DNA of 64,000 nt. It comes from Chrysopilus asiliformis. Its lineage: Eukaryota; Arthropoda; Insecta; Diptera; Rhagionidae. The stretch is from contig OZ035960.1 in the NCBI GenBank assembly GCA_964034945.1, forward strand, positions 22,369,487-22,433,486, given 5' to 3'. The notes beneath the pieces are model-generated. The model ran no database searches, was not told the origin of the DNA, and worked only from the letters and a program-made list of their open reading frames with translations. Of the stretch, positions 1-11,200 are shown piece by piece. Both the position numbers and the translations under genes were made by a program. Each line of letters opens with the position of its first letter. Position 1 is the first letter of the stretch.

Positions 1-219
1 AAAACCAGTTAAAAAAAAGTTGAAATTTTAAGAATCAAATCAGAATTAAATTTTGAAATTTTTGGAACCAAAACTGAAACCGAATTTTGAAATTTCAGGA
101 TTCGAAAACAAGAACGCATTTTAGTTCATCCTGGAACAAACAAACCACTCTCAAAAAAAGTTTAATTTGTGTCTCTGGTCCTATGCCATGACCCCAAACT
201 TTTGAGCTAACACTTATTA
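1..219. other. AT-rich intergenic stretch with degenerate repeat
   Basis: No gene is visible. Bases 1-130 contain several degenerate copies of a motif like GAACCAAATTTTGAAATTT. The same motif returns at about 10490-10740 in an intron of the next gene, so this is probably the remnant of a dispersed low-complexity repeat. Confidence 0.4.
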
Positions 220-592
220 GCGCGATATTACACACGGCAACTTTCGGGCTTATTTAAGCCGGCAACTTTTGGGCTTAATAAGCCAATGTGCTTACACTTG
301 TGGCTTAAATAAGCCAATCCTGTTTGCATATGCTACACAAGTTTACATGGGTGTGTGTGGACTCAAACCATTGAAATTGCTGCTGCTCATATACTTCCCA
401 AGATCTTTACCTGCTGACGGTCAGAACGAAAAGGATTTCTGCCTACTACTTTTCCCAAACCGGTTCACACGCTTTGCATGTATGCAGATTGTCGATAAGC
501 CATGATTTCGAGTGGCAACTTTTCCCTCCTCAGTCGTTTCTCCCAAAAATCGGCTTAAGTAAGCCCGAAAGTTGCCGTGTGTAATACCACGC
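220..592. mobile_element. Harbinger-like MITE, copy 1 (TTA target duplication)
   Basis: The left end reads GCGCGATATTACACACGGCA and the right end is its near-perfect inverse, finishing GTGTGTAATACCACGC. Both ends are flanked by TTA (217-219 and 593-595), the target duplication typical of PIF/Harbinger elements. The interior contains the palindromic motif GGCTTATTTAAGCC and no transposase. A second copy lies at 4123-4747. The reading frames inside are not gene-like. Confidence 0.75.
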
Positions 593-595
593 TTA

Positions 596-3500
596 GAGTG
601 TTTTTTTTCAATTTTACGGAAATTTTGCGGCCTGTCATAAAAAAATTTTTTTTTTGTGCTACAATTACGAGAATTAAAATTATTACACAAGGTCAGAATG
701 GTTTTTCATATGTAGGTTTTCGATTATAAGAATTTTTCTTCCTTTTAACTGTTTTTGTATCTTGAACATAAGAAGAATATTTAATATCGAATTTAATTCA
801 AATAACATAGAAAATTATTTTTTTTACCAACTTTAAGTTGAGTGAATCTTATGTGAAATTTAAAATCAAAGGGTAATTTTGGATTGAAAAAAAAAATTTT
901 CTCATAGGGATTTTTCTCAAAATAAGTATTTCTCACCTTGTCAACCATAAAATGACCATCCGGTGGTTCAACACAAAATTCAAAATACAGGAAATTATGG
1001 ATGAATCCCTTTCTAGTTTGATGTGGTAACTCCTATCAACTTCTAGCTGACTCCTGTGTCAAGTGAAGAGATTGTTTACTTCCTTACAGCATAACAACTC
1101 CAGATAACAGAGAAATTGGCAATTTGGTGATACACAATGTTGAATATATTATTTAAGAAATGTGTTGATTTGGTAGAATATAACGAAAACGAAGATCATA
1201 TGTTTTTTATTATTTGCATTCATAAAAATCGTTGAAAAAAGGTGAATAAAATACGTGCGTACTAAAGACTTTTTGACATGTTTCCCCGTCCTTATCCACT
1301 ATGATCTCCACGTGTCCTAGTCATCATTTGCCATGACAACAAATTACTTTAGGTCGCATCTTGCTTTCTGTTATTGCCTTCTAGTCAGCCGGAGAGAAAG
1401 TCTTCTCGTTCCTTCTTTATGCGTTATCCTGGCATGTCCTTAGCTACGCTCCTGTGTATATCCACAACATCATGCTGTGTACCAAAAACTGGAGTTACGT
1501 GGACGTGTTGTACGTTTGTATGGGAATCTTGGGATTCATTTAGATGGGAATTTTCACATAAAATTGCTCAGTCGACAGGATACCTTCGTTCGGATTTTAC
1601 GGTTCCTTCTGTGCAGTTTGCATGCGCAGTTCTGCTCCTGCTGCTGTCACTTTATCATCTGAAATCCTTGTTTCATATTATATTGTACACGTATACGGAT
1701 TTTTTTTTCGGTAATATTCCTTTACTTTCATTCTCGTCTGTATCTCATTGCAGAAAGATGTAATTTATTACATTGTAAGAGCTTTCTGTGATGGAAAAAA
1801 AGCATCTATTGTCATACTGATTGATTTTTTTTTTATCGTCTAACTATCGTCTGTACGGAATTTTCAATTCATTTTCCCGCATCATCAGTGAACAAAGGGC
1901 GATTTTCAATTTTCGAATAGAACAAAGTGAAAAGTTTTGTATCCAGATGCGTGTGTATCTTTTTTTTCTGTCAACTCTCTCTCTGTGGACAAATTGTAAA
2001 AGTTACCCCAAGTTTTCCTAACTAACTGCAAACGAACGAACAAACGAAAAAAAATCTTCTATCTACAGATTCTTTTTCAATCTATTAAAGTCTTTAAAGT
2101 TCATCTCGATTTTTTTTCCTGCTTCGAAGGGTTTTTTTCTTTGCATCAGTAAAATTTTATTGGAATATTTTTGTGCAATAGTGAAAGTATATCTACTTAA
2201 GAAGATTAGAGGAAAATCATTTTCTTGTTCGTGCAGATAAAATTTTCCCCTGAGACGTCAAATTTGTCACTTGCTATTTGAGGCAAGGAATTATTTGTGC
2301 TGAGTAAGCGAGAGTAAAGGATATCAGACAATTCGAAAGCTGACACTGGACCTGAACTTAGCTAAGGTGAAGAGGCAGTGGAGGTCATAAATTCTATTTA
2401 TAAATCATCGTATGAAGTAAGTTAACGCTTTATTTTGTGCGAAAAGCTATTTTTGCTATGATTATTTGCTGTAATTAATAATTGACATATACCTAATTAC
2501 AGTTTTACATCACACGCACACACATATACATTTTTCTAATACATCAATCATTCAAACTCAGGTAAACTGATGGGATCAAATTCTGAAAAAAAAATATGAT
2601 TCAGTTCAATAAATTCAACAGTGACATTTTCCTTTCTCTTTTGTATATCTTTTTGTTTTAACTATAGAGGATGTTTTTTTTCCATTCTGAGAAGTTATAC
2701 TTTTTTTTATTCACGTAGGTAGAATTTTCCTTTTTATATCGTTTATATAACAATGTTGTACATTTACATTGTAACAACAGGGACGTATTAAACGCGTAAA
2801 TTCATTAATAAAGATAGGATAATGGGATAATGTAATTTCGTGTAAGCAAGAACAAATAAATTCACTTAAAATGAAAATTTCAAGAATATTTTCCCACAAA
2901 AAAAAATGTTGTAATGGAGATGATCAATTAATATTCAATGAGAGAAGAGCTTTAAACGATGTGTGGAGTTTTTCAAAACATCAACCTTTATTGTTGGTAT
3001 TTTAACAATGTAATATGATAATTAATTGACTAATAAAATTGTTTATAAATAGATTATGAAATATTATAAATTTTCAATTAAGTCCTCGCCAACAGTAGAG
3101 TTATGAAATCAGTATTTCTGTTGTTTAACAGTTTAATGACTATGTTTTAAATTCACAAAATTTCCTTTTACGTATTGTATTTCATTTTCAGATTAAATTC
3201 AAACAATATTTTTATGTATCCATTATTTTATCAATATTTATACATGTTTCATTATTAGTCACAAAAGGTATTTCGCCTTAGGCTATTTTTACTTTCTCGT
3301 TTGGTTATATGACAGATTCGAAACAAAACCTAACAAGGATGTTGCCTCTAGGGCCCATTCCTTCTTTTTCCATAATTCACTGCCGAAATATCTACGTTTA
3401 TCAATCTTGTCGAAATGTTCAAGTTTTCTTCCAATATCCGAGTTGCTAAAATATTGACTTTGCTGTAATCTGTAATTTTTAATATTAAATTTTATTACGT

Positions 3501-4119
3501 AATTATAGTAGTTTAATAATGTATTATTGGTTAAATAATATGTAGGCATCATTTGTTCAAATTTACTCCGATCAGTCATCTTGAAGTTGAATAACTTTTA
3601 TAATGAATAAATTTTAATAATATTTAGAATACCATGGAGTTTAGAGGATGTCAAAAAGTACGTACCACCTTAGGTGTACGGGGGAGGGGGTGGGTGAGGC
3701 GCGAATTCGACCATAATGATTGAATATTGTTTTTATAAAAATTGCAAATATTATTACCGCAAATACTGCTTCAATGTCTTCTAGAAAATGCACATGGCGT
3801 TATGTGCCACTAGTATTAAAACCACGTTAATTATTTTGAGGTTTACTTTGTTTATTGTTCCACACATCTTTTTATTGAGACGAATAAATTTTTAACTTTA
3901 CCCATTTGATATGACCTAAAAGGTTAACCTGGCAAAAAAAATCGAACCACTTTGTTAGTCTAAAATGCGGCCATAAATAATAGGAAATATTTGCGCAAAA
4001 CTAATTTTTATCGAATTTCTCTACTCTCATTTAGGGAAACAATTACGTCATAGAGTCTAGAAGAGATATTGCAAATGTGGTCGATATTCACTTCTTTATT
4101 TATACATTCTTTATACGCC
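596..4119. other. Intergenic, no gene supported except a doubtful minus-strand exon
   Basis: The stretch is AT-rich with homopolymer runs and low-complexity sequence. An open frame at 1374-1763 has no recognisable domain and no codon pattern unlike its surroundings, so it is not called. The only coding-like island is on the minus strand at 3289-3579 and is listed separately. Confidence 0.5.
3289..3579 (-). CDS. Doubtful small ORF or terminal exon, product unknown
   Basis: A minus-strand frame of 96 residues ends in a basic tail (NQTRK then TAA). The last 50 or so residues, rich in K, R, E, W and F (for example YFGSELWKKKEWALEA), are less AT-biased than the surroundings and look coding. The first half is AT-rich and contains a possible splice acceptor, on the minus strand TATTTTAG before CAACTCGG. 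The real feature may therefore be only a 3' terminal exon of about 160 nt whose upstream exons lie at higher coordinates. No family is recognised, and it may be chance. Confidence 0.22.
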   Translation of the reverse strand: MTDRSKFEQMMPTYYLTNNTLLNYYNYVIKFNIKNYRLQQSQYFSNSDIGRKLEHFDKIDKRRYFGSELWKKKEWALEATSLLGFVSNLSYNQTRK

Positions 4120-4122
4120 TTA

Positions 4123-4747
4123 GTCCGGTATTACACTTGGCTTAACCCTCATACTGTCCTCGGGTCATTTCTGACCCAAATTCGATTTTAATTAAAAGTA
4201 ACTTCTCAACTACATGAACAATGCTTGTATGGTGTAGGCTCTGTGAACAAATTTCTTTTGAACACCGAAAACAATAATCTATTTGTTCATATTTTAATCC
4301 ATTGAAGAGCACTGTAGTCTTCATGGGTCATAAATGGGTCATAATGGGTCATTCTTGACCCACGAAGACATCATACGTTATTTTTCTTAAGGACAGTATG
4401 AGGGTTAAGTAAGCCGGCAACTTTTGGGCTTAATAAGCCAATGTGCTTACACTTGTGGCTTAAATAAGCCAATCCTGTTTGCATATGCTACACAAGTTTA
4501 CATGTGTGTGTGTGGACTCAAACCATTGAAATTGCTCTTGCTCATATACTTCCCAAGATCTTTACCTGCTGACGGTCAGAACGGAAATGATTTCTGCCTA
4601 CTACTTTTCCCAAACCGGTTCACACGCTTTGCATGTATTCAGATTGTCGATAAGCCATGATTTCGAGTGGCAACTTTTCCCTCCGCAGTTGTTTCTCCCG
4701 AAAATCGGCTTAAGTAAGCCCGAAAGTTGCCGTGTGTAATACCGCGC
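4123..4747. mobile_element. Harbinger-like MITE, copy 2, interrupted by a piggyBac-like MITE
   Basis: This is the second copy of the element at 220-592, with left end GTCCGGTATTACACTTGGC, right end GTGTGTAATACCGCGC and TTA flanks at 4120-4122 and 4748-4750. The interior from about 4409 onward is nearly identical to copy 1. The left part is split by a 263-base insertion (4146-4408, counting one TTAA). Removing it leaves about 362 bases, close to the 373 of copy 1. Confidence 0.72.
4142..4408. mobile_element. piggyBac-like MITE (TTAA target), nested
   Basis: The terminal inverted repeats are CCCTCATACTGTCCT at the left and AGGACAGTATGAGGG at the right, flanked by TTAA at 4142-4145 and 4405-4408. 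A TTAA duplication with ends starting CCC is diagnostic of piggyBac-type elements. The 259-base body has no transposase but contains three GGGTCA-type repeats near its right end. It sits inside the Harbinger-like MITE at 4123-4747. Confidence 0.82.
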
Positions 4748-5355
4748 TTATGAGTCTCTATCGTTTTTCAATTATAGCTTCAGTTGTTGTGTATGCGTTT
4801 CTCATAGGGATCAAAAAACTTTTCTCCTGCGGCACAGTTTTCTTAATTTCTGACACTAAATCCAAACTTATTAAATATTTCGAATAACATAAACAATATA
4901 AACAATTCCTCGAAAGTAGTCACGCTCAGACTCTACTGAAATGATGATCGCACGTGATAACATAAATAAGAAATATTTTAACTGACACATATCTTCTAAT
5001 TTTAACTCCAGACTCAAATTTTTAATTCCAAGATTTTTTTTTAAATCCAGTTTTAATAACAACGTTTTTGATTTTTTGTAATGGGAGGGGGTGGGGGGGG
5101 GAGGGGTCCGGGTATTGTGGCATATTTTTAGAATGGTGTTTCTGAAATTTGACACAGCCTGATGAGTAGATAGGGGTCAAAAAGAACCAAATTTAGCGTG
5201 CCATATTTTATGGATAATCCCTTACTACGACTTTTATTAGTTTGAATGAGAATAATTCTAGTACCATCTGATGTGAGTAATAAAAAAATACTTGAAATCT
5301 ATTTAATCGAAAAAGATTACAAAAACTTATATTTATTTGTTAGAAAAAGATTTTT
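4748..5355. other. Intergenic, nothing recognised
   Basis: AT-rich sequence with a G-run (5082-5106) and no supported gene, RNA or element. Confidence 0.4.
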
Positions 5356-5495
5356 AAGGTCACATGAAACTATTTTTATTGGATTTGCCGCCACCCGATA
5401 AAAATAAAAGGAGTTTTCTAGCTTTAAGGTCAAATCAAACTATTTTTATTGGATTTGCCGACACCCGATAAAAATACAAGGAGTTTTCTAGCTTT
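5356..5495 (+). repeat. Two-unit tandem duplication of about 70 bp
   Basis: A unit beginning AAGGTCACATGAAACTAT and ending GAGTTTTCTAGCTTT is followed directly by a second copy beginning AAGGTCAAATCAAACTAT. Only a few substitutions separate the two. The unit contains the motif GGATTTGCCG. No function is evident. Confidence 0.8.
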
Positions 5496-6417
5496 AGCAA
5501 AAACTAACGAGAATCCTGTTGGAATTACAAATGTATCAATTAAACATCTTACAGGACTTAAAAGAATCTGGAATACAAGAAGTTAATTCAATGTTTAGAT
5601 AATTGAATCACGTTTATGAATTAAACATGAAAATAGTTTTGTTTTCGTGATGAACTAAAATAATTGGACCGACGGGATGAAAAAATAAGGAAATTACTTA
5701 ATGGGAGTTGCTTATTTTGTGGGGTGGTTAAGCGGTGAACTTTCTGAATAATAGGGAAAGCCGATTGTCTTTCACGATTTCCTTGATGTCAGAGACGTGA
5801 TTTTTTCATATGATTAAATTTTAAAGTTAATTGTTTTATCGAAAAAAGTCCTTGCAGATATTTATAAAATAAAATACTAGAAGTAAATTTAATTATTTCT
5901 TTGAATCGGAGCTAAATGAAAATTATTCATCTCGAAAAACAAAAAAAAAATTGTTAGAACCTATAAACAACCAATTGATAAAATACAATTTACATTAAAA
6001 CACTAAAAAGATTAAATTTATTTTATCGGGAAGAATTTTATCATAATATTTTTGTGTAGGTTTAAATATTGGTTCCAGCATATCTCGGAAATGGTTCAAC
6101 CGTTAAAGAATATTTAATGGAATGACTAGTAAAGATGAGTTTCACAAAATCGTAGTTTTCTATCAACTTTCGGAAAAAGGACGATCACACAATTTTTGTC
6201 TTGAAAAAATACGGTTTTTTGCAAAATTTTCGAAAACTGAGCACGTTTGAAAACCAAATTTAAAAAAAATAAAATTTCCTGATTTTTTGCGTTTTTTAAC
6301 GGTTCTATTTGAAAAAAATCTTGATTTTTGCATATTCTTTCTGGTACTTTAAATGCTACAGAGGAAAGTCATGTACTGTTCACGTCAGTTTTTTTTTCTT
6401 ATCTTGCTGATTTTTAT

Positions 6418-7200
6418 CATACTAATATATAAAAATGAGTTGGTGTCTGTCTGTCTGTCTGTTCCTCTTTCACGCAAAAACGGCTAAACCTATTGACTTG
6501 AAATTCGGCATGAGTGTCTGGAGTAGTTCTGGTTCCAACATAGGCATACGGAAAAGTAGCGCGAGGGGTGGGGGAAGTAAGGGGAGGGAGTAAAGTGATT
6601 TCGAAACTTAGTTTTTGCGCTATGTTACCCTTTCGCGGGGAAACTACCGAGCCGATTGGCAGAAAAAAAAAAACTTAACACGGGTATGCAAGCTAGTACT
6701 TTATATAGAAGCATATTAGATTTATAATACCGTTTGTAACGCATTGAACCAATCATCGGATACAAAAATGAACTATACCAGGGTGTTATGGAGGACAAAA
6801 GATTTTGATTTCCGCGTGTCCGTCCGTCTGTCTGACCGTGAACACCATAACTTTCGAAAAGATTGACCTAGAGACTGGAAATTTTGTATAGGTATGTTTC
6901 TCGTAAATGCCTAGGTTAAGTTCTTGAACGAGCAAAGTTGGACCATTCCTTCCTCCATCCCCCATACAAACAAAACAGTTTTTTTGTGATTTTCTCGAAA
7001 ACGGTGAGTCATATTGAAAAATTTATTAAGGTAAAATGTATTTAGAATAGTATTTTACATAACTCATCCATACATCAAAATCCAATCGGACCACTTATTT
7101 CCCCCCTCTCCTATACAAAAAGATTTTTTTCAAATAAAAATTTGTCTGTCATCATTCAGAGCATTTGACGATTGCCAAAGGCAATTGTGCTTTTCTAATT
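6418..7200 (+). repeat. GTCY-containing repeats, two diverged copies
   Basis: One element near 6425-6600 contains (GTCT)n followed by a conserved-looking segment around ACGGCTAAACC. A second near 6725-7195 opens with ACCGTTTGTAACGC, contains GTCCGTCCGTCTGTCTG, and ends in a short hairpin (ATTGCCAAAGGCAAT). The second matches the general layout of the mini-me-like copies elsewhere in the window and more closely the copy at 57290-57820. Confidence 0.5.
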
Positions 7201-7204
7201 TCCA

Positions 7205-7800
7205 AAATTATATTTAGCATAAGTAAAGGGTCGTTCAACAAGGAAATAACAATTTTGTATTTTAATAAAAACGCACCCTAAAACTTTTTTTATGATCTGG
7301 CAATGCTAAAACGTCAGTCAAGGTTTACATTTTTATCATGGTGAAATTCTGAGTCGGTGGTCGCAATCGTGTAATCTCGAGAAATGGTCCGGTCGAATGG
7401 CCACACTCAGAAAAATGGAGGCTAACTCGACGACCTACATACGGCGTAATTGGCCTCGGGCAGGCGCGCGTTCGCCTGCATGTGGGCAAGTAAAACTGAG
7501 TTGACCTGTGGTCGGAGAAATTCTGAAATTAAGCCACCAGCAGGTGAAGTAGGGCATTGGGAGCTGCACGAGTTGACCTTAGATAGGTTAACTCTGACCG
7601 CTAGCTGGCTTACAGACACCTCTGTAAGGTCAGAGTTAACCTGACAAAAAGTTGACCGGGACATTTTTCTGAGTGCACCTCGCTCATGCGATTTAATGCC
7701 GCTGGATTTCTTCTTATGGGGTTATGTTAAGTCGTTGGTTTATGCCAACAAGCCAACAACGTTAGAGGAGCTCAGGAACAATATCGGCTTTTGACATTCG
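7205..7800 (+). pseudogene. mariner-type transposase fossil, split by a MITE
   Basis: At 7371-7403 the translation reads VISRNGPVEWP. At 7678-7794, in the same frame once the insertion is removed, it reads PRSCDLMPLDFFLWGYVKS followed by VYANKPTTLEELRNNIG. The join restores the strongly conserved WPPRSxDLxPLDFFLWG block that follows the last catalytic region of insect mariner-like (Tc1/mariner DDE/D) transposases. Only this C-terminal fragment is recognisable, with a stop soon after, so it is dead. Confidence 0.7.
7404..7675. mobile_element. MITE with CACTCAG ends, copy 1
   Basis: The ends are CACTCAGAAAAATG and CATTTTTCTGAGTG, a perfect 14-bp inverted repeat. The body is unusually GC-rich for this window and almost identical to 23104-23375. 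The flanking dinucleotide CA is duplicated (7402-7403 and 7676-7677), which the reading frame of the mariner fossil it interrupts confirms independently. Long overlapping frames on both strands are by-products of the GC-rich body. Confidence 0.8.
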
Positions 7801-8283
7801 AGAATAAAGAACGTTTTCATAGTTTTTACGAGAGTACAAATTACCTCTCACTCGTACAATGGTAAAAGTACCAGTAAACTGGAAAATGTATGGAAAAGTC
7901 ACTATGACAAAAAATTATATATGCCAAAAAAATTTCGTTCTACCATAATTTCCACTGTATTTTCTTGTCGAATGCGGGAAATCAAATTTTTTGTACCTAT
8001 GGCTGAAAAGGATTGAATGTTAAAACTTGGAAGTAATCAGCAATATATGAATTACAACAATTCATTTTGGTTCAATTTTCAATTATTTTTTCAAACAATA
8101 TACAAAATTGCTCCAAAAACATAAATTTCATAATTAATTTCATTCAAAATTTTAGTTTCTGCTGCCAATTGTTTAAAATTTTGTTGATAACACAACACAA
8201 CACTAACTGCAGTCTAGAATATAACAGCGTAAAAATTTTCGTAATGAAACTTGTTATTATTTCCAGATTTATATTTTAAAACA
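7800..8283 (+). promoter_or_regulatory. 5' flank of the PDZ-PH-PH gene
   Basis: This AT-rich stretch lies between the mariner fossil and the first ATG of the next gene. An in-frame stop (TGA at 8245-8247) precedes the ATG at 8284, so translation cannot begin further upstream on this exon. No convincing TATA or initiator element could be assigned by eye. Confidence 0.3.
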
Positions 8284-11200
8284 ATGGCGACTACAATAAG
8301 GTCTAATGGTAAGATTGTTAAATTTTCAATATCGATGTATGAGAATTTTAAATACTCAGCCAAACCTAATACCTTGTGAACAGGTGTTTATTATTAGCAA
8401 TAATTGATTTATGTCGCTATTATAACAAAAAAAAAACTTTCAGCAATTCTATTATTTTAATATTAAAGAAGCCCTTTCATGCATTCAATTTAAACAATAT
8501 CGCGATTAATTTTCTCGGAAACGATGTCAATTGTTAAAATAATTCAAAAAAATTCCGTGAAAAGTGATGAAAAGAACTTTATTGTAGCTTGAAAATTTTA
8601 AATGCCTTTAACTTTAAAGATAAGCCTCTTTAGTTAATAGGATTAAAGTTAATAATAACCATTTCTACGTTTTGAATTTTTAACGATTGATAGGAAATTT
8701 AGGTATACTTATAGTAATATAATTTAAAGGCTTTTCATATTTATTGAAATTTAAATGAACAGGAAGGAATTTATTTACTTTTAATGAAAATTAATAAAGA
8801 TCTGTTCTTAGGTCTTCAACATGCGATGTCTTTGGGAAATATAGAAGTAGCAGAAAAGGTTAGTTTAAGCTTTAATTGCAAGATATATTCTAAATATGTT
8901 CTCTTGAAAAAGGGAAAGAAATACCAGCCGTCAAATAGGTGCTATGATTCAGATGATGAAAATATGGGAAGAGAAAAGTCTTGGGCGTATCAAGCTGGGT
9001 TCAACTCCCGGGCATCAACTTATTCTAAAGGCGATTTTAGGGAACAGGTAAAATTTGAAAATTAAGCGTTTTCTTTAAAAATTATTCGATTTTTTTTGCA
9101 GTACTGCCTTACACCTAAGCAACTTAGTTCTATAGATAAACCGAAACGTTTTTTTGGATGTTGGTCCGACAGAGGAGGACGCCAGTCTATTTTAGGAGTG
9201 TGCGTCGGAAAACGGGCCCCCTCTGACGAAAATATAAATGACTATGCTCCATTTTATAAGTATCCTAGGTAAGTTTTTTTGTACCAATATTTTTTTTTTT
9301 GTAATTAAACTTTCACCATTAAAATTTAGAGCCACAATTTTTCCCCCTTTTTTTTGCAAAAATTTCTCTAGATAAAAAGCAGTTTGAGATTTTCTTTAAA
9401 TAACGAAAATACCGTATGAAAAATTTATTAAAAAATTCGAAAAATCAAAATTGTGGCTTTCTAAATTCAGGTTTTTGATGTCGTACATGTGCATGAGTAT
9501 AACTTGGCTTGAGAATTTTTTTGTCCGATACGCCAATAAAATTATGGTATCTCGAAAATACCGCGTAAACTGTGTAATACTATGTTCACACTGACGCAAA
9601 ATCACGTAATTTTGCGAAATGATTTAGACCTTAAACCAAAGTGTTCACACAGAGATTAAGGTAATTTTGTTTCATATTTCAACTACAGGATTGCTATGAA
9701 TTTTAGTGTAGGATTGCTATGAATTTTAGTAATATGATGAATAATACAATTTAAAACATCGATGAAATATGTGCAAACAGAATTAGACACTTTAGACGAA
9801 AATGGGAATTATCTGTAATGAAAATAAACAATTATTTTCCATTTCATATCTAATCGCATCAAAAACAGGTCCATTTTTTTGCCCCGCGTAGGTTGTTTAC
9901 TAATATATCCTCTTCGCGTGCGGAACACGGCTTCTTTTTGTTATATTTCCATTTTTCCAATGCAGCACAAATGTCAAAACTGATGTGCTGAAGAGAGCTG
10001 AATAAGTGATGCAGGGCTGTGTCCATTGTTTTTGCTTGATTTCGTTCCTAATTTTGTGGAAATTACATACTTTTAGTGATTTTGAAAACAGGCTTTTGTA
10101 CTGGAAATCTCGTGATTTCGAGCGTGATTTCGTTCAAAATTACGAAAATCTTCAAAATTACGTAATTTTGCGTCGATGCGAACATAGTATAAAGGAACTG
10201 TCAAAATTTCCATGGAAATTTTTTTAAGCGACCCTCATAAGCTGGAAACAGATTAAATTTGATAAGAAAAATGAAAAAAAAATCGGCTATAACAAATAAG
10301 TCTCAAGCCACGACTACCGATTTTTAAACTATATTGTCACCTTTAAATTTGGTTGGAAATAAACTGTGATTCCTAAAAAAAATATAATAAATTCACATAA
10401 ATAAATACTAAAATGCTAAAAAACATGCTTAGGGTTGTCATTACCATCAGAGATGCAAACCAGTTTTTTGAGCTGAACCAAAAACTTGGAAATTTGAATA
10501 TTGAGCCATTGAAATTTGAGTAAACTAAAACCGAACCACTTTGAATAAAAGATGGCCGAACCGAACAAAACCAGAGCATTAACCAAATTTTTGAAATTTA
10601 AGAAACCAAAACCGAAACCAGAACAAATTTTTTAAAATTTTACAAATCAGAACCAAATTTTTGAAATTTTAGAAACCAAAATCCAGAAATCCAATTCCCT
10701 TTTCAGAAATCCAACAACCGAACAACGCTCAAAAAACGTTTGGTTTACATATCTGACTTCCATACTCTAATTATGAAAAATTCTTTTTCTGCTCAAGTTC
10801 AAATTTCGAAAAATCGTTTATTGTTAACATTGTAAATATATTGTACTGTTAAGGCCGCCCTCCATTACCATGAACTTCGGCAACTGCAAAAAAATAGAGA
10901 CACATTTATGTGAAGATACGTTGACGAGAAAGGGAGATAAGAATCAACTGCAAAAATTTGTCGGCAACTGCAAGAATAATTTCCCCTGTTTTTTTATGGC
11001 GATTTTATGGCGATTTCTACTGCAATCACACATTGTCCCTGTAAGTGAATAGTAAGCACGGACACATTCAAACTGTTATTATAGCGTGATGTCATTTTTC
11101 TCCTTCGCATGCATAGTCAAAAGCTTTGTTACCATGCCAATTTGAACATTATATTCATAGCATAAGGTTTGATATGATTGCAATAAAATTGTAAAACTGG

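Noticed and set aside
269..505. ORF conserved between 269-505 and 4424-4660
   Set aside because: The conservation reflects two copies of the same MITE. The changes between copies do not respect codon positions.
1374..1763. 129-residue plus-strand ORF with cysteines and a hydrophobic part
   Set aside because: No domain, no splice partners, no composition difference from flanks and no homologous copy in the window.
7422..7664. Two opposite-strand open frames (7422-7664 and 7450-7644), repeated at 23122-23364
   Set aside because: Both are inside the CACTCAG-ended MITE. Frames on both strands are conserved only because the whole element is duplicated.
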